DNA of 14,868 nt from Nitrososphaerales archaeon (GTDB taxonomy: Archaea > Thermoproteota > Nitrososphaeria > Nitrososphaerales > CADDZS01). A program made the position numbers and the translations under genes. Numbering within the stretch: the first letter of the stretch is position 1; every line of letters starts with the position of its first letter. This document shows positions 1-7,179 of this stretch, one piece after another. The notes under the pieces were generated by a model that did no database searches, was not told the origin of the DNA, and saw only the letters and a list, made by a program, of their open reading frames with translations. The stretch spans positions 1-14,868 of the forward strand of contig JASHXQ010000259.1 of NCBI GenBank assembly GCA_030043455.1, given 5' to 3'.

Positions 1-108
1 AAACTTGTCGCGGAATTGATTCTCAACGGAAAAACGGAAACGGTAAAAGACATCTCGCCGCTAGAAATGGGACGTTTCAGGAAAAAGAGTGGTTATTCAT
101 TATTCTGA
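1..108 (+). CDS. C-terminal end of a probable FAD-dependent (DAO-type) oxidoreductase, truncated by window edge
   Basis: Frame 1 is open from the first base to a TGA at 106-108 and gives 35 residues. The tail contains A-E-L-I-L-N-G-K, then D-I-S-P-L and G-R-F. This resembles the extreme C-terminus of the D-amino-acid/sarcosine/glycine oxidase superfamily, where a helix ending in a 'LI..G' turn is followed by 'DISP...RF'. Only this tail is visible, with no FAD-binding motif in the window, so the substrate cannot be named. An 81-base gap separates it from the peptide-binding protein on the same strand, which has its own promoter. The family call rests on a short motif and is tentative; the reading frame is more secure. 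Confidence 0.5.
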   Translation, partial: KLVAELILNGKTETVKDISPLEMGRFRKKSGYSLF

Positions 109-158
109 TCGGCCGGAAGTAGGATAAGGCCAGCCGTGCGTGCGCAATCGCTAAACGA

Positions 159-166
159 TTAAATAA
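159..166 (+). promoter_or_regulatory. TATA box of the peptide-binding protein gene (leaderless promoter)
   Basis: The sequence TTAAATAA begins 31 bases before the ATG at 190. That is the archaeal TATA-to-start distance, so transcription would begin at or within a base or two of the start codon. Only a weak purine stretch (GGTGAG, 175-180) could serve as a ribosome-binding site, which fits leaderless initiation. Read from the sequence; no transcript data. Confidence 0.5.
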
Positions 167-189
167 CGTGCGACGGTGAGCGTGCAATC

Positions 190-2274
190 ATGCTTTCTGC
201 GAAGACTGGATCGGCCATCTCACGAGTGCAAACGGTGGTTATTGTGGTCGTTGTCCTAATTGTGATCGTAGCTGCGGGGTATATCGTTACCCTTCCGAGC
301 AAAGCTACGACCACCAGCACGGCCAGTTCATCTTCGAGCTCGTCCAGTTCTTCAAGCTCGGTCGTAGTAAATAGCACTCCTTCCAGCTCTTCCTCATCTT
401 CCTCAAGTTCCAGCTCGAGCCCAATCACGACGAGCAATAGCTCTTCCTCTTCCATATCTCCACCCACAACTTCTACATCTGCATCCCAAGCTACAAGCTC
501 CACTTCGTCGTCCTCTTCCATTGCTCCGCTGATTTCAGTGGACAGCTGGATCTGGCCCGGCGTAGACCTGAACATGCTCTGGGCTCCCACGGGATCCAAC
601 TGGCCTCTGTGGATGGCATATGCCGTGAACCAGCCCTTAGTACAAGTGAACATTACCGCTCAAAATGAGGGGAACCTCCAGTACTTGCCAGGTCTCGCTC
701 AAAACTGGACAGTATCCTCCAGTGGAACGACCTACACTTTCAATCTGAGACAGGGGATCAATTTCTCCGATGGAAACCCCTTCAACGCGTATCAGGTCTG
801 GTCTCAGATGTACAGCTTCTACTATCTCTCTGACAATGACTCCAGCTGGCTGTACGGGTATCCGAATCTGTTCAACTACGCTCCGGTCCAGTTTGGACCG
901 GCTACGCTTGCCCTAATGAACCAAACGAATGCAGTGAGCAATCCGACAGGACAGCTGTTGCAGATCATGGAAAACAGCTCGTGGCCGATCTATGCTACTG
1001 GACCCTACTCCATTGTGTTCCAGCTCAACAACCCGTTCATTTGGTTCCCCGGAACCCTGACGGTATACGCGGGTTTGGTTTTGGACATGCAGTACGTCTT
1101 TGACAACGGGGGATTGGGGACGCCCACGACTTACAATCCATACTTCAACCAGCACCCGATTCCGGGCACGGGGCCGTACGAGATCACACAGGTGTCCGAA
1201 CTAGACTACGTAAAGTTCCAGCAAGTCCCCAACTACTGGGGAGCCAATCTAAGCGCGGCGTATCTTGCGCAATATCCCTATCTCGATCCGGGTCACGCCA
1301 AGACGATCATAGTCTACTACAAGACAGATGACCTGACGAGATATACAGATCTCACGGACAATGCGGCGCAAGTCGTTACCATACAGCAGCCCGACTGGAA
1401 CTTGGTGACTTCAAATCCTGATCTCGCCTACTATCAGCTACCTGCGATTAGCGACGACGTTTCCATCCTCGGTCTGAACACCCAGCTCTACCCTACTAAT
1501 ATCACCGCCGTGAGACAGGCGATCGTGCGTGCGATCAACTATTCACAGATCTACGCTCAAGCCGATCTGGGAAAACCCGCGTATTACATGGGGCCGGTCG
1601 CGCCCATTTTTAGCAACCTGTATGACCTGGGAGGGTATGCCCCCTATCAGTTCAACCTCACGCTGGCGACACAAATTCTGGTGAACGCAAGCATTAATCC
1701 GGCGAATCTGCCGACTCTGACCTTCAGAATTGTCAGCGGGTGCTACGCCTGTCAGACGGTCGCGCAGGATGTTCAGGCGGATCTTGCTGCGATTAACATG
1801 ACAGTGCAAATCGTGGTGCAAACCCCAGCTCTCTTCAATTCCTATCTGGGTGCATACACGTCCGAGCTGGCTAACCCACAGGGAGTCGGTAACATCGCCT
1901 TCCCCTACGATTCGGTGGGATGGGGGCCCTTCGCTCCTACACCCGTAGACAACCCAATTTCCTTCGTCAGCAACACGTCACTCTTTGGAAACTCTGCAAT
2001 CTATTACAATCCAATCGTCCAGACCTGCGTGAATTCGATGACTTCGAGCGCTAACATTTCCGCCATCCAAGCGCTGTGCAAACCTGCTCAGGCGCAGATT
2101 TACAATGACGCGCCGTACGCGTGGATTGGACAGATCACCCTCTGGGGACAGGCGGGTGGCTCGCTGGTCTGGAACACTAAGGTTGTGTCAGGCTTTCTGG
2201 TGGACGGCGAGTGGTCTGGAGAATCCATCGACCCTATCCTAAATACAATCTCGCTGGTGCCCGGGGCCAGTTGA
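190..2274 (+). CDS. ABC transporter substrate-binding protein, family 5 (oligopeptide/dipeptide type), membrane-anchored
   Basis: A 694-residue extracytoplasmic solute receptor, probably for peptides. Residues 1-12 are short and basic, and 13-34 form one hydrophobic helix. The Ala9-Ile10-Ser11 context resembles the class III (pilin-like) signals of Sulfolobus sugar and peptide receptors. Residues 38-110 are an almost pure Ser/Thr linker. The binding domain runs from about 111 to the end, with the SBP_bac_5 signature near 164-200: LPGLAQNW, YTFNLRQGINFSDG, then an Asn-Ala. Many N-X-S/T sequons suggest heavy N-glycosylation. Four cysteines (518, 521, 613, 630) could form disulfides. Bacterial relatives are about 500-550 residues, the excess here being the linker and anchor. 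No permease or ATPase gene lies within the window. A weak terminator or none separates it from the convergent peptidase 43 bases away. The family is secure; the ligand is inferred. Confidence 0.9.
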   Translation: MLSAKTGSAISRVQTVVIVVVVLIVIVAAGYIVTLPSKATTTSTASSSSSSSSSSSSVVVNSTPSSSSSSSSSSSSSPITTSNSSSSSISPPTTSTSASQATSSTSSSSSIAPLISVDSWIWPGVDLNMLWAPTGSNWPLWMAYAVNQPLVQVNITAQNEGNLQYLPGLAQNWTVSSSGTTYTFNLRQGINFSDGNPFNAYQVWSQMYSFYYLSDNDSSWLYGYPNLFNYAPVQFGPATLALMNQTNAVSNPTGQLLQIMENSSWPIYATGPYSIVFQLNNPFIWFPGTLTVYAGLVLDMQYVFDNGGLGTPTTYNPYFNQHPIPGTGPYEITQVSELDYVKFQQVPNYWGANLSAAYLAQYPYLDPGHAKTIIVYYKTDDLTRYTDLTDNAAQVVTIQQPDWNLVTSNPDLAYYQLPAISDDVSILGLNTQLYPTNITAVRQAIVRAINYSQIYAQADLGKPAYYMGPVAPIFSNLYDLGGYAPYQFNLTLATQILVNASINPANLPTLTFRIVSGCYACQTVAQDVQADLAAINMTVQIVVQTPALFNSYLGAYTSELANPQGVGNIAFPYDSVGWGPFAPTPVDNPISFVSNTSLFGNSAIYYNPIVQTCVNSMTSSANISAIQALCKPAQAQIYNDAPYAWIGQITLWGQAGGSLVWNTKVVSGFLVDGEWSGESIDPILNTISLVPGAS
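301..520 (+). repeat. Low-complexity Ser/Thr linker coding region
   Basis: This stretch encodes residues 38-110 of the binding protein and is mostly serine. All six serine codons are used in mixed order (AGC, AGT, TCA, TCC, TCG, TCT). The repeat is therefore maintained at the protein level rather than being a simple DNA slippage tract. It probably acts as an O-glycosylated spacer holding the binding domain away from the membrane through the S-layer. That role is an inference from other archaeal receptors. Confidence 0.7.
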
Positions 2275-2317
2275 TAAAGCGCCTATCGACCAAAATTCCG
2301 TGAGGGTTATCGAAGAA

Positions 2318-3445
2318 TTAACCGCTTGGCAAAGTCGCCAGGCGGTTGTGTCGGTGGAGGATCTCCACTAGAAGATCATGGGGCAATGCATTAACAGTAC
2401 CACTGAACCCCTTCATCGTTCTTGCTGCAATCAGTGAGTTGATGATCGCCTCTTCTGTGGCTTCTACAGCGGCCTCGAATAGATAGTCCATCTCCCGATT
2501 AGGCAAAATGGTTGTCTTGTACTCCTCTGTTTTTAGAGCAGAACCTGGATTGGCTACCGAAAAGGCGAGAAAGAGATCCCCGGAACCATTGGCGGAAATC
2601 GCCCCCGTTCTAGCCAGTCCAAGTGACGCACGTCTTGCGATTCTCTTCAACTGATGGGGTAGAAGGGGCGCGTCGGTCGCAACCACGAAGATGATCGAAC
2701 TTTTTTCGGATCTTCCGCGGTCAGAGTGACGCTTAATCCCGCGGGAAACTCCGAGATTGCTCGGGAGCTCCAGACCTGCAGGCACCCCAGCTACCATCAG
2801 CTGATGCAGCTCTCCGTGGTTAGTCTGGGCGAGAACTCCGAGCTTGTATTCTCGGTTGCCAATGTCCACGCACCTGGAAGCCGTGCCGGTACCTCCTTTC
2901 AATCCGTAGCAGATCATTCCCGTCCCTCCGCCCACATTTCCTTCGGTTACGGGTCCTGATGATGCCGTGTCAATCGCGGCGAAGGCATGCTCCTTTTTGA
3001 CGTGGAATCCCTCCATATCGCTCAGGTAAATGTCGGAGGTCTCAGCGACGGTAGAGAGGTGCATGTTAAATCCGTGATCCACCGCCCATTGGTCGACGGC
3101 ATCCCTCACCACCCCCACGCTGCAAGTGTTGGTGATCATAAAGGGGCCCTGCATGAATCCAGTTTCTTCGATGGAATGGGCACCTGTCATCTCACCGTAC
3201 CCATTCAGAGAGAACCAGCCGGCGAACACAAAATCGTCGAAGGACCGATCCCTTCCCCGAGGCAGAAGGGCGGTGACTCCCGTCCGCACTGGACCCTCGC
3301 CTGTCTCGGATCCGCCTGTCTTCGACTCTTCGATGATTGTGCAGAATCCAACTTGCACGCCGGGCACGTCGGTAATCGCGTTGAATTTGCCAGGCTTCCC
3401 CTCGAAGGGAATTCCAAGATCACGCGCGCGAACGTTTTTCTCCAT
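2318..3445 (-). CDS. P1-family (DmpA/BapA-type) self-processing aminopeptidase
   Basis: A 375-residue N-terminal-nucleophile hydrolase of the L-aminopeptidase/D-esterase family, which removes N-terminal residues from small peptides, some members acting on D- or beta-amino acid derivatives. The family opening NAITDVPGVQVG lies at 22-33. GGGTG is at 172-176 and Q-T-N-H-G at 207-211. The nucleophile motif SSIIFVVATDAPLLPHQ starts at 249. Ser250 falls at exactly the DmpA/BapA nucleophile number, and Ser288 and Asp290 (GSGD) lie where BapA has Ser288 and Glu290. The residue before the nucleophile is Ser249, where DmpA has Gly and BapA Asn. There is no signal peptide, so it acts in the cytosol, presumably on imported peptides. 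It converges on the peptide receptor gene, a functional link by context only. The ATG at 3445 has no close Shine-Dalgarno sequence; a loose A/T-rich box lies about 30-40 bases upstream. Confidence 0.92.
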   Translation of the reverse strand: MEKNVRARDLGIPFEGKPGKFNAITDVPGVQVGFCTIIEESKTGGSETGEGPVRTGVTALLPRGRDRSFDDFVFAGWFSLNGYGEMTGAHSIEETGFMQGPFMITNTCSVGVVRDAVDQWAVDHGFNMHLSTVAETSDIYLSDMEGFHVKKEHAFAAIDTASSGPVTEGNVGGGTGMICYGLKGGTGTASRCVDIGNREYKLGVLAQTNHGELHQLMVAGVPAGLELPSNLGVSRGIKRHSDRGRSEKSSIIFVVATDAPLLPHQLKRIARRASLGLARTGAISANGSGDLFLAFSVANPGSALKTEEYKTTILPNREMDYLFEAAVEATEEAIINSLIAARTMKGFSGTVNALPHDLLVEILHRHNRLATLPSG

Positions 3446-3558
3446 TTCTTATCGTTGGGATGTAATGCTCCTGTCTCCTTATTTCTTTTCACAATGTTCT
3501 CTCCGCACAATGAAAAACGTGAATTAGGTGTCTGTCTATAGAAGACCCGATACTGACT

Positions 3559-3837
3559 ATGGCTACCATCGTTTCTCTTTGTGTGATCCGAGACGAGATG
3601 ATTGTCTACAAAGCATACTTGGGACAGATCGACACTGCAAATTCGATTCGCACCCTTCTTGGCAGCGGGAACTTGGTCCCGACTGACTCTTGGTCGGAAC
3701 TCCACCTGAGCTATGAAAGATACGATTCAGACGATCTGCAACGGAATTGGGGAAACATCGCGAAAACGTCAGATGGATTGCAAACCCTCGACAATGTGCC
3801 CTCAGATGGAACCTGGGGAATTCTTTACGAGAGCTAA
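3559..3837 (+). CDS. Small hypothetical protein
   Basis: I do not recognise this 92-residue protein. It has a mixed hydrophobic N-terminal strand (A-T-I-V-S-L-C-V-I), a probable helix around I-D-T-A-N-S-I-R-T-L-L, and an acidic, Trp- and Tyr-containing C-terminal half (S-W-S-E-L, N-W-G-N-I, T-W-G-I-L-Y-E). It has no signal peptide, membrane span or metal motif and is probably a small soluble protein. It is divergent from the P1 peptidase, with 113 bases between the two starts, and has an ATG start. An A/T-rich element at 3521-3528 could be its promoter. The opposite strand also carries a long open frame, but that reads through the peptidase start in another frame and looks like a shadow. The call rests on its open length, ATG start and filling of an otherwise empty interval. 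Confidence 0.45.
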   Translation: MATIVSLCVIRDEMIVYKAYLGQIDTANSIRTLLGSGNLVPTDSWSELHLSYERYDSDDLQRNWGNIAKTSDGLQTLDNVPSDGTWGILYES

Positions 3838-3870
3838 AGGGCTTTTATCGATCAGTACATCGGACGGAAG

Positions 3871-4197
3871 TTAGATCAATGCCCTAATTGGACCACTTGC
3901 AACTGAATTCAGCTCGGCAACAATACCGACAAGTAGGGCAACTGAAAGAAAAAATAGGTAAAGAGCTAATCCGGCTCCAATCCATATTTCAACGCCAGTG
4001 AGAGGCAGGTATAGAAATAACCAGAGGGGATTGGAAACGACAGTCAATAGATGAAGGACCACAAATAGATTGTAGATTGCAAGTACGATGAGATCGAAAG
4101 GCCTCGGATATCTTAGGGCGTTTTGGATCGCCAAGAGAGTTGCCACTACTAATCCGGAGGCTACGTAACCCAAGATCATACGAGTCTTGTTAGGCAA
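3871..4197 (-). CDS. Small integral membrane protein, three predicted spans, unknown function
   Basis: A 108-residue hydrophobic protein with three apparent membrane helices, at about residues 8-25, 34-57 and 62-97 (the last long stretch could be two short passes, making four). Short polar loops contain R-Y-P-R-P and S-N-P. No catalytic or binding motif is visible, and I cannot assign a family. The longest frame starts at a TTG (4195-4197). An ATG at 4177-4179 (residue 7) is an equally good start and would fit a weak TAAAAT box near 4208-4214. It lies 33 bases downstream of the PLP enzyme on the same strand, so the two may be co-transcribed. A role in exporting a product of that enzyme is possible but unsupported. 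Confidence 0.6.
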   Translation of the reverse strand: MPNKTRMILGYVASGLVVATLLAIQNALRYPRPFDLIVLAIYNLFVVLHLLTVVSNPLWLFLYLPLTGVEIWIGAGLALYLFFLSVALLVGIVAELNSVASGPIRALI

Positions 4198-4230
4198 GTA
4201 GACTCGATTTTAGGTAGTACTTCAGAAATT

Positions 4231-5250
4231 TCAGATAGGCTTCGCCGGCTGAAATAGCTCTTTGTACGCGAACAACGCCGGAACGCCTCCTGTGTGCACG
4301 AAGCAGACGTTCATATCTTTCGAGAAATCTCCCTTCTTTACTGAATCGATCACAAATGCCAACGTCTTTGAAGTGTACACGGGATCGATGATCAAACCCT
4401 CTTTTCTCGCTATGAGTCTCAAGGCATCATTGGATTTCCTTGTGGGAAAACCGTAGCCGTCCCCGGCGTAACCTTCTATCACGTGGATGTCTCCCTTTTG
4501 AAGCTCAATATTGGTGCCAAGAAGCTGCGAGGCGCCACCGGCACACTCGAGAGCTGTCTGGACTATCTTTTTCGTCGTATAGGCTCCAATGTTTACTCCC
4601 ATCACTTTGGTCCTGGTGCCTAGAATTTTCATACCCAGGGCGAGACCAGCATAGGTCGAGCCCGACCCGTTCGCAACTATTAGGGCGTCAATGTTTACGC
4701 CCATACGATCAATTTGCTTTTGCAGTTCAAACGCACATTCTGCAAAGGCCCCCGCGACAATGGGAGAGGAGGACATTTTCGGCCCTAATACGATTGGGTT
4801 GTATCCCTTTTTCCTGAGTTTGGCCGCTTCTTCTTGGAGATATTCTTCCGGATCCTCATCAATTCCCATGTCTACGATCCGAATATCCGCGCCCATTATG
4901 TGGTCAAGCAAGATGTTGCCGTCCAGAACACGGGGCTTTCGTTTGAACTGTGCCTTTCTCAGGACAAGTGAAGGTTTCATACCCAGCTTGATTGCTGCAG
5001 CCACAGTTTGTCTCGACCAGTTGGATTGGATACCGCATGTCGTAATCACAGCGTTAGCTTTCATTTGCTTGGCTTTGACGAGAAGATAATCCAAAGACCT
5101 TGTCTTGTTTCCACCCAAAGCGAGTCCGCTCATGTCTTCTCTCTTGACGTAGAGCTTCGCTCCTCCCAACTCCTCGGTCAGCCGGGGCATAAACTCAAAC
5201 GGGGTGGGAAAATTTCCGATTCCAACCCGTTCTAATTTTTGGATCTCCAT
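4231..5250 (-). CDS. PLP-dependent D-cysteine desulfhydrase / ACC deaminase family protein
   Basis: A 339-residue fold-type II PLP enzyme. The cofactor lysine is Lys49 in GGNKTR, the substrate serine motif is QSNWSRQ near residue 75, and the phosphate-binding loop is NGSGSTYAG near 194. The C-terminal motif VHTGGVPALF is typical of the family. At the discriminating site the sequence is DPVYTSK, with Thr293 where true ACC deaminases have Glu in DPVYEGK. It is therefore more like D-cysteine desulfhydrase (D-cysteine to pyruvate, ammonia and sulfide) or a related D-amino-acid lyase. An upstream TTG (5262) and ATG (5259) are also in frame. I chose the ATG at 5250 because a CTAAATAG box at 5273-5280 would start transcription almost exactly there, and family members begin just before a conserved F-P-T-P. 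Family certain; exact substrate inferred. Confidence 0.9.
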   Translation of the reverse strand: MEIQKLERVGIGNFPTPFEFMPRLTEELGGAKLYVKREDMSGLALGGNKTRSLDYLLVKAKQMKANAVITTCGIQSNWSRQTVAAAIKLGMKPSLVLRKAQFKRKPRVLDGNILLDHIMGADIRIVDMGIDEDPEEYLQEEAAKLRKKGYNPIVLGPKMSSSPIVAGAFAECAFELQKQIDRMGVNIDALIVANGSGSTYAGLALGMKILGTRTKVMGVNIGAYTTKKIVQTALECAGGASQLLGTNIELQKGDIHVIEGYAGDGYGFPTRKSNDALRLIARKEGLIIDPVYTSKTLAFVIDSVKKGDFSKDMNVCFVHTGGVPALFAYKELFQPAKPI

Positions 5251-5272
5251 CTTACCCATCAATGATACAAGA

Positions 5273-5280
5273 GCTATTTA
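5273..5280 (-). promoter_or_regulatory. TATA box of the PLP enzyme gene
   Basis: Read on the minus strand, CTAAATAG is centred about 27 bases upstream of the ATG at 5250. That is the standard distance from an archaeal TATA box to the transcription start. It supports leaderless initiation at 5250 rather than at the in-frame TTG or ATG at 5262/5259, which would then lie outside the transcript. Confidence 0.45.
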
Positions 5281-5735
5281 GGCTTACAACAGAGGATACC
5301 TTCACAATCTTCCGTCCGTCATCTCGTTTCGGAATCCCCCAACCAGTCCAGACATCTCGAGGTTGGGCATCTCTGTTTTTAGAATCTACAACCTTTTCTT
5401 CCGTTGCGACAGCTAAACTGCGAGAGTACGCATGTTTGAGGATTTGTTCCTAGCCTTACGGAAGACAGTACATGCGTATCTGTCCGGAGAATTGGCCACA
5501 CATTGCTAGCTAGGTCCAAATGTTAGGGCAGGAGGCAATATAGTTACATCTTTGGAATTGCCCCCTTATTTGCCCGCCTCTTAGCTATGGGGGGACACTG
5601 ACTTTCCGGAGAAAAAAAGTTCCCGTCTTTGGAAAAATTTCATCTGATATCGATGGTCGAAACGAAGAGCCATTTCCATGTAGGCCGCTACAAAATGTAA
5701 GAACAATATACGCAAATTCTACGCGGTCATTGCGT
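5281..5735. other. Long intergenic stretch without a recognisable gene
   Basis: I see no protein family, tRNA T-loop signature or C/D-box pair here. A 63-codon plus-strand frame (5262-5453) lies across the divergent promoter and has no recognisable sequence. A short plus-strand frame open from 5602 to 5700 includes an ATG at 5653 encoding 15 residues, too short to support. Loosely complementary G- and C-rich tracts near 5524-5600 (GGGCAGGAGGCAA, TTGCCCGCCTC, GGGGGG) could fold as RNA. No covariation can be judged, so a small RNA or a decayed gene remains open. Confidence 0.4.
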
Positions 5736-5778
5736 GTATAATTATGGATAATTAGTCAGATTTGGAATCCTGATTCCA
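5736..5778 (+). promoter_or_regulatory. Promoter and palindromic operator of the TSUP exporter gene
   Basis: A TATA-like TATAATTA (5737-5744) is followed about 25-30 bases later by a perfect inverted repeat, TGGAATC-CT-GATTCCA at 5763-5778. The repeat straddles the predicted transcription start (about 5766). A dimeric regulator bound there would block initiation. The TTG start of the exporter is at 5788, so the leader would be about 20 bases. The repeat is directly visible; its role as operator is inferred. Confidence 0.55.
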
Positions 5779-5787
5779 GATTCAGTT

Positions 5788-6684
5788 TTGATAGTTAGCT
5801 TGGAATTGCTAGTCTTCCTCGCGTTGCTCTCCCTCGCCGCTTCTTTTGTGAATGGCGGCATCGGTTACGGATATTCTTCCCTGTCCGTTCCTCTGGCTAT
5901 CCTAGTGATTGCTAACAAGATCATCAACCCAGTTTACGTCCTCGTCGAAGCCTGCGTAAATACTGTGATGCTCGCGTTCGCGGGAAAGGCCAACATCAAG
6001 GCAACCTTCCGGCGCGTGATTCCTATTGTGTTACCTGTCGTCCCCGGTGTCATCATTGGCAGCTATCTTCTCAGTATTGTGGCCCCGCTTTGGGTAAAGT
6101 TCATAGTATACGCCGCTATACTTCCCCTAGTTCTCCTTCAAGCAGCCGGCTTTCGGAAACCCATCAAGAAAGAATCTGCCGCAGGAGTCCCCCTCGGTTT
6201 GGGAATTGGACTACTCTATTCCATCACCACGATCTCTGGGCCTCCTATCGCACTCTTTTGGAGCAATCAGGGGATGGCAAAGAACGAATTCAAAGCGGCT
6301 GTCGCTCAGGTGCGTATTGCAGAATCGTATCTCACATGCATTTCATATGCCATCCTCGGGTTGTTTACTGCTACGACTTTCCAGCTTTTCACCTTCACCG
6401 CGCTTCCAGTGTTTTTGGGAATTCCACTGGGAATGATCGTTGCAGTAAAGATCTCGGCGGAGACTTTCAGGAGATTTGCGATGGCCTTCAATGCCGGTGT
6501 TGTCGGCTTTGGACTCGCACAGGTCTTCCTGTCGTTGTTTAAACTCTCGCCTCTTTTCTCCTACTCTTTCTGGGGCGTGGTTGTGGCGATCGACTTGGCT
6601 CTACTCTTCAGATATCTAAGGGACCGGAACAAGGTAAAGGAAGAACCCTCGAAACTCGAAGTCCCTCTAACACAAGCAAAGTAA
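5788..6684 (+). CDS. TSUP (TauE/SafE) family membrane exporter
   Basis: A 298-residue polytopic membrane protein, length typical of the sulfite exporter TauE/SafE family, which moves small organic or sulfur anions such as sulfite or sulfoacetate. The N-terminal half holds the family's Gly-rich first repeat (S-F-V-N-G-G-I-G-Y-G-Y-S-S-L near residues 19-32). A second repeat begins near 130 with V-P-L-G-L-G-I-G-L-L-Y-S and S-G-P-P-I-A. Roughly eight hydrophobic segments are visible. The C-terminal tail is charged and cytosolic. The start is a TTG with no Shine-Dalgarno sequence, placed about 22 bases after the predicted transcription start. Substrate cannot be read from sequence; sulfur export would fit a desulfhydrase next door but is speculative. 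A T-rich terminator follows, and a palindrome on the promoter suggests regulation. Confidence 0.88.
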   Translation: MIVSLELLVFLALLSLAASFVNGGIGYGYSSLSVPLAILVIANKIINPVYVLVEACVNTVMLAFAGKANIKATFRRVIPIVLPVVPGVIIGSYLLSIVAPLWVKFIVYAAILPLVLLQAAGFRKPIKKESAAGVPLGLGIGLLYSITTISGPPIALFWSNQGMAKNEFKAAVAQVRIAESYLTCISYAILGLFTATTFQLFTFTALPVFLGIPLGMIVAVKISAETFRRFAMAFNAGVVGFGLAQVFLSLFKLSPLFSYSFWGVVVAIDLALLFRYLRDRNKVKEEPSKLEVPLTQAK

Positions 6685-6717
6685 ATTCACTTTCGCCTGG
6701 GCAGTTCCTTCTGCCTA

Positions 6718-6749
6718 CATTTTTTTCTTTTGCCAGCTTCACTTTTTTC
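6718..6749 (+). terminator. T-tract terminator after the TSUP gene
   Basis: Two runs of T (seven at 6720-6726 plus four more after one C, and six at 6743-6748) follow the TSUP stop by 35-60 bases, in a pyrimidine-rich stretch without a strong hairpin. U-tracts alone are sufficient for archaeal termination. The next gene has its own promoter downstream. Confidence 0.55.
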
Positions 6750-6771
6750 CTAAATTCTTCTTGACGATCAC

Positions 6772-6790
6772 TGATTCTTGTTGAGAATCA
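6772..6790. promoter_or_regulatory. Palindromic operator-like site upstream of the zinc/RHH regulator
   Basis: TGATTCT-TGTTG-AGAATCA is a perfect 7-bp inverted repeat with a 5-base spacer. It sits directly upstream of a TTAATA box (6795-6800) that would start transcription near the ATG at 6827. Its half-site GATTC also occurs in the palindrome of the neighbouring exporter promoter. Autoregulation by the downstream regulator is a reasonable inference. Confidence 0.5.
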
Positions 6791-6826
6791 CATTGTTAAT
6801 AGGTGACCCTCATCCCTTCTCAACCC

Positions 6827-7159
6827 ATGAGTTGCCACCACCTAGAAGTAAGTGAGTTTGGTAGCTACTCGATAGAACTCGAGGGAGCCCTACAGATCGT
6901 CACCCTGCAAAAGTGCAATAACTGCGGCAAGTTCCTTAACTTCGAAGGAAGGGAAATATCTTCTGGACGGATTTCCACTGCTGAATATCCTGCCCGGAAA
7001 AGAATGCGCACAGTAACTGCGCAGCTAGATGCCGAGATGTACGATCGACTACTCCATCTTGCTAGAAGTGAAACGGGAGAGGAGAACATTTCGAAAATTA
7101 TGAACGAGGTCGTAGCCCTCGGACTGAAGCATTACAGGCAGCATCTTTTAGTTCACTGA
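6827..7159 (+). CDS. Small putative transcription regulator: Cys/His zinc motif plus ribbon-helix-helix-like domain
   Basis: A 110-residue protein with two parts. The first 35 residues carry a possible zinc site: Cys3, His4/His5, then Cys30-x2-Cys33 (K-C-N-N-C-G-K). Residues about 58-105 resemble a ribbon-helix-helix DNA-binding domain: a strand RTVTAQLD, helix AEMYDRLLHLAR, a loop, then helix ISKIMNEVVALGLKHY. RHH proteins bind DNA as dimers through the strand. I chose the ATG at 6827 over an in-frame GTG at 6803 because the TTAATA box at 6795-6800 fits a start near 6825 and because Cys3-His5 then lie at the very N-terminus. It lies between two genes with palindromic promoters and may repress itself and the exporter. 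The domain call is by pattern, not by search. Confidence 0.65.
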   Translation: MSCHHLEVSEFGSYSIELEGALQIVTLQKCNNCGKFLNFEGREISSGRISTAEYPARKRMRTVTAQLDAEMYDRLLHLARSETGEENISKIMNEVVALGLKHYRQHLLVH

Positions 7160-7179
7160 TAGATTAAATTGCGTGAGAA

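Noticed and set aside
159..653. Minus-strand frame of 164 codons opposite the binding protein
   Set aside because: It is the antisense of the serine linker and yields a meaningless Glu/Leu/Val-rich sequence; the plus strand has a full SBP domain.
2726..3541. Plus-strand frames opposite the P1 peptidase
   Set aside because: They are antisense to a complete, motif-rich peptidase and have no protein-like pattern.
3205..3705. Minus-strand 166-codon frame across the peptidase start
   Set aside because: It reads most of its length in another frame of the peptidase gene and shows no domain.
5262..5453. Plus-strand 63-codon frame starting beside the PLP enzyme promoter
   Set aside because: It overlaps the promoter and the divergent start, has no recognisable sequence and no TATA box or ribosome-binding site of its own.
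5653..5700. 15-residue frame in the 525-base gap
   Set aside because: Too short, with no promoter or ribosome-binding site; kept only as part of the unexplained gap.
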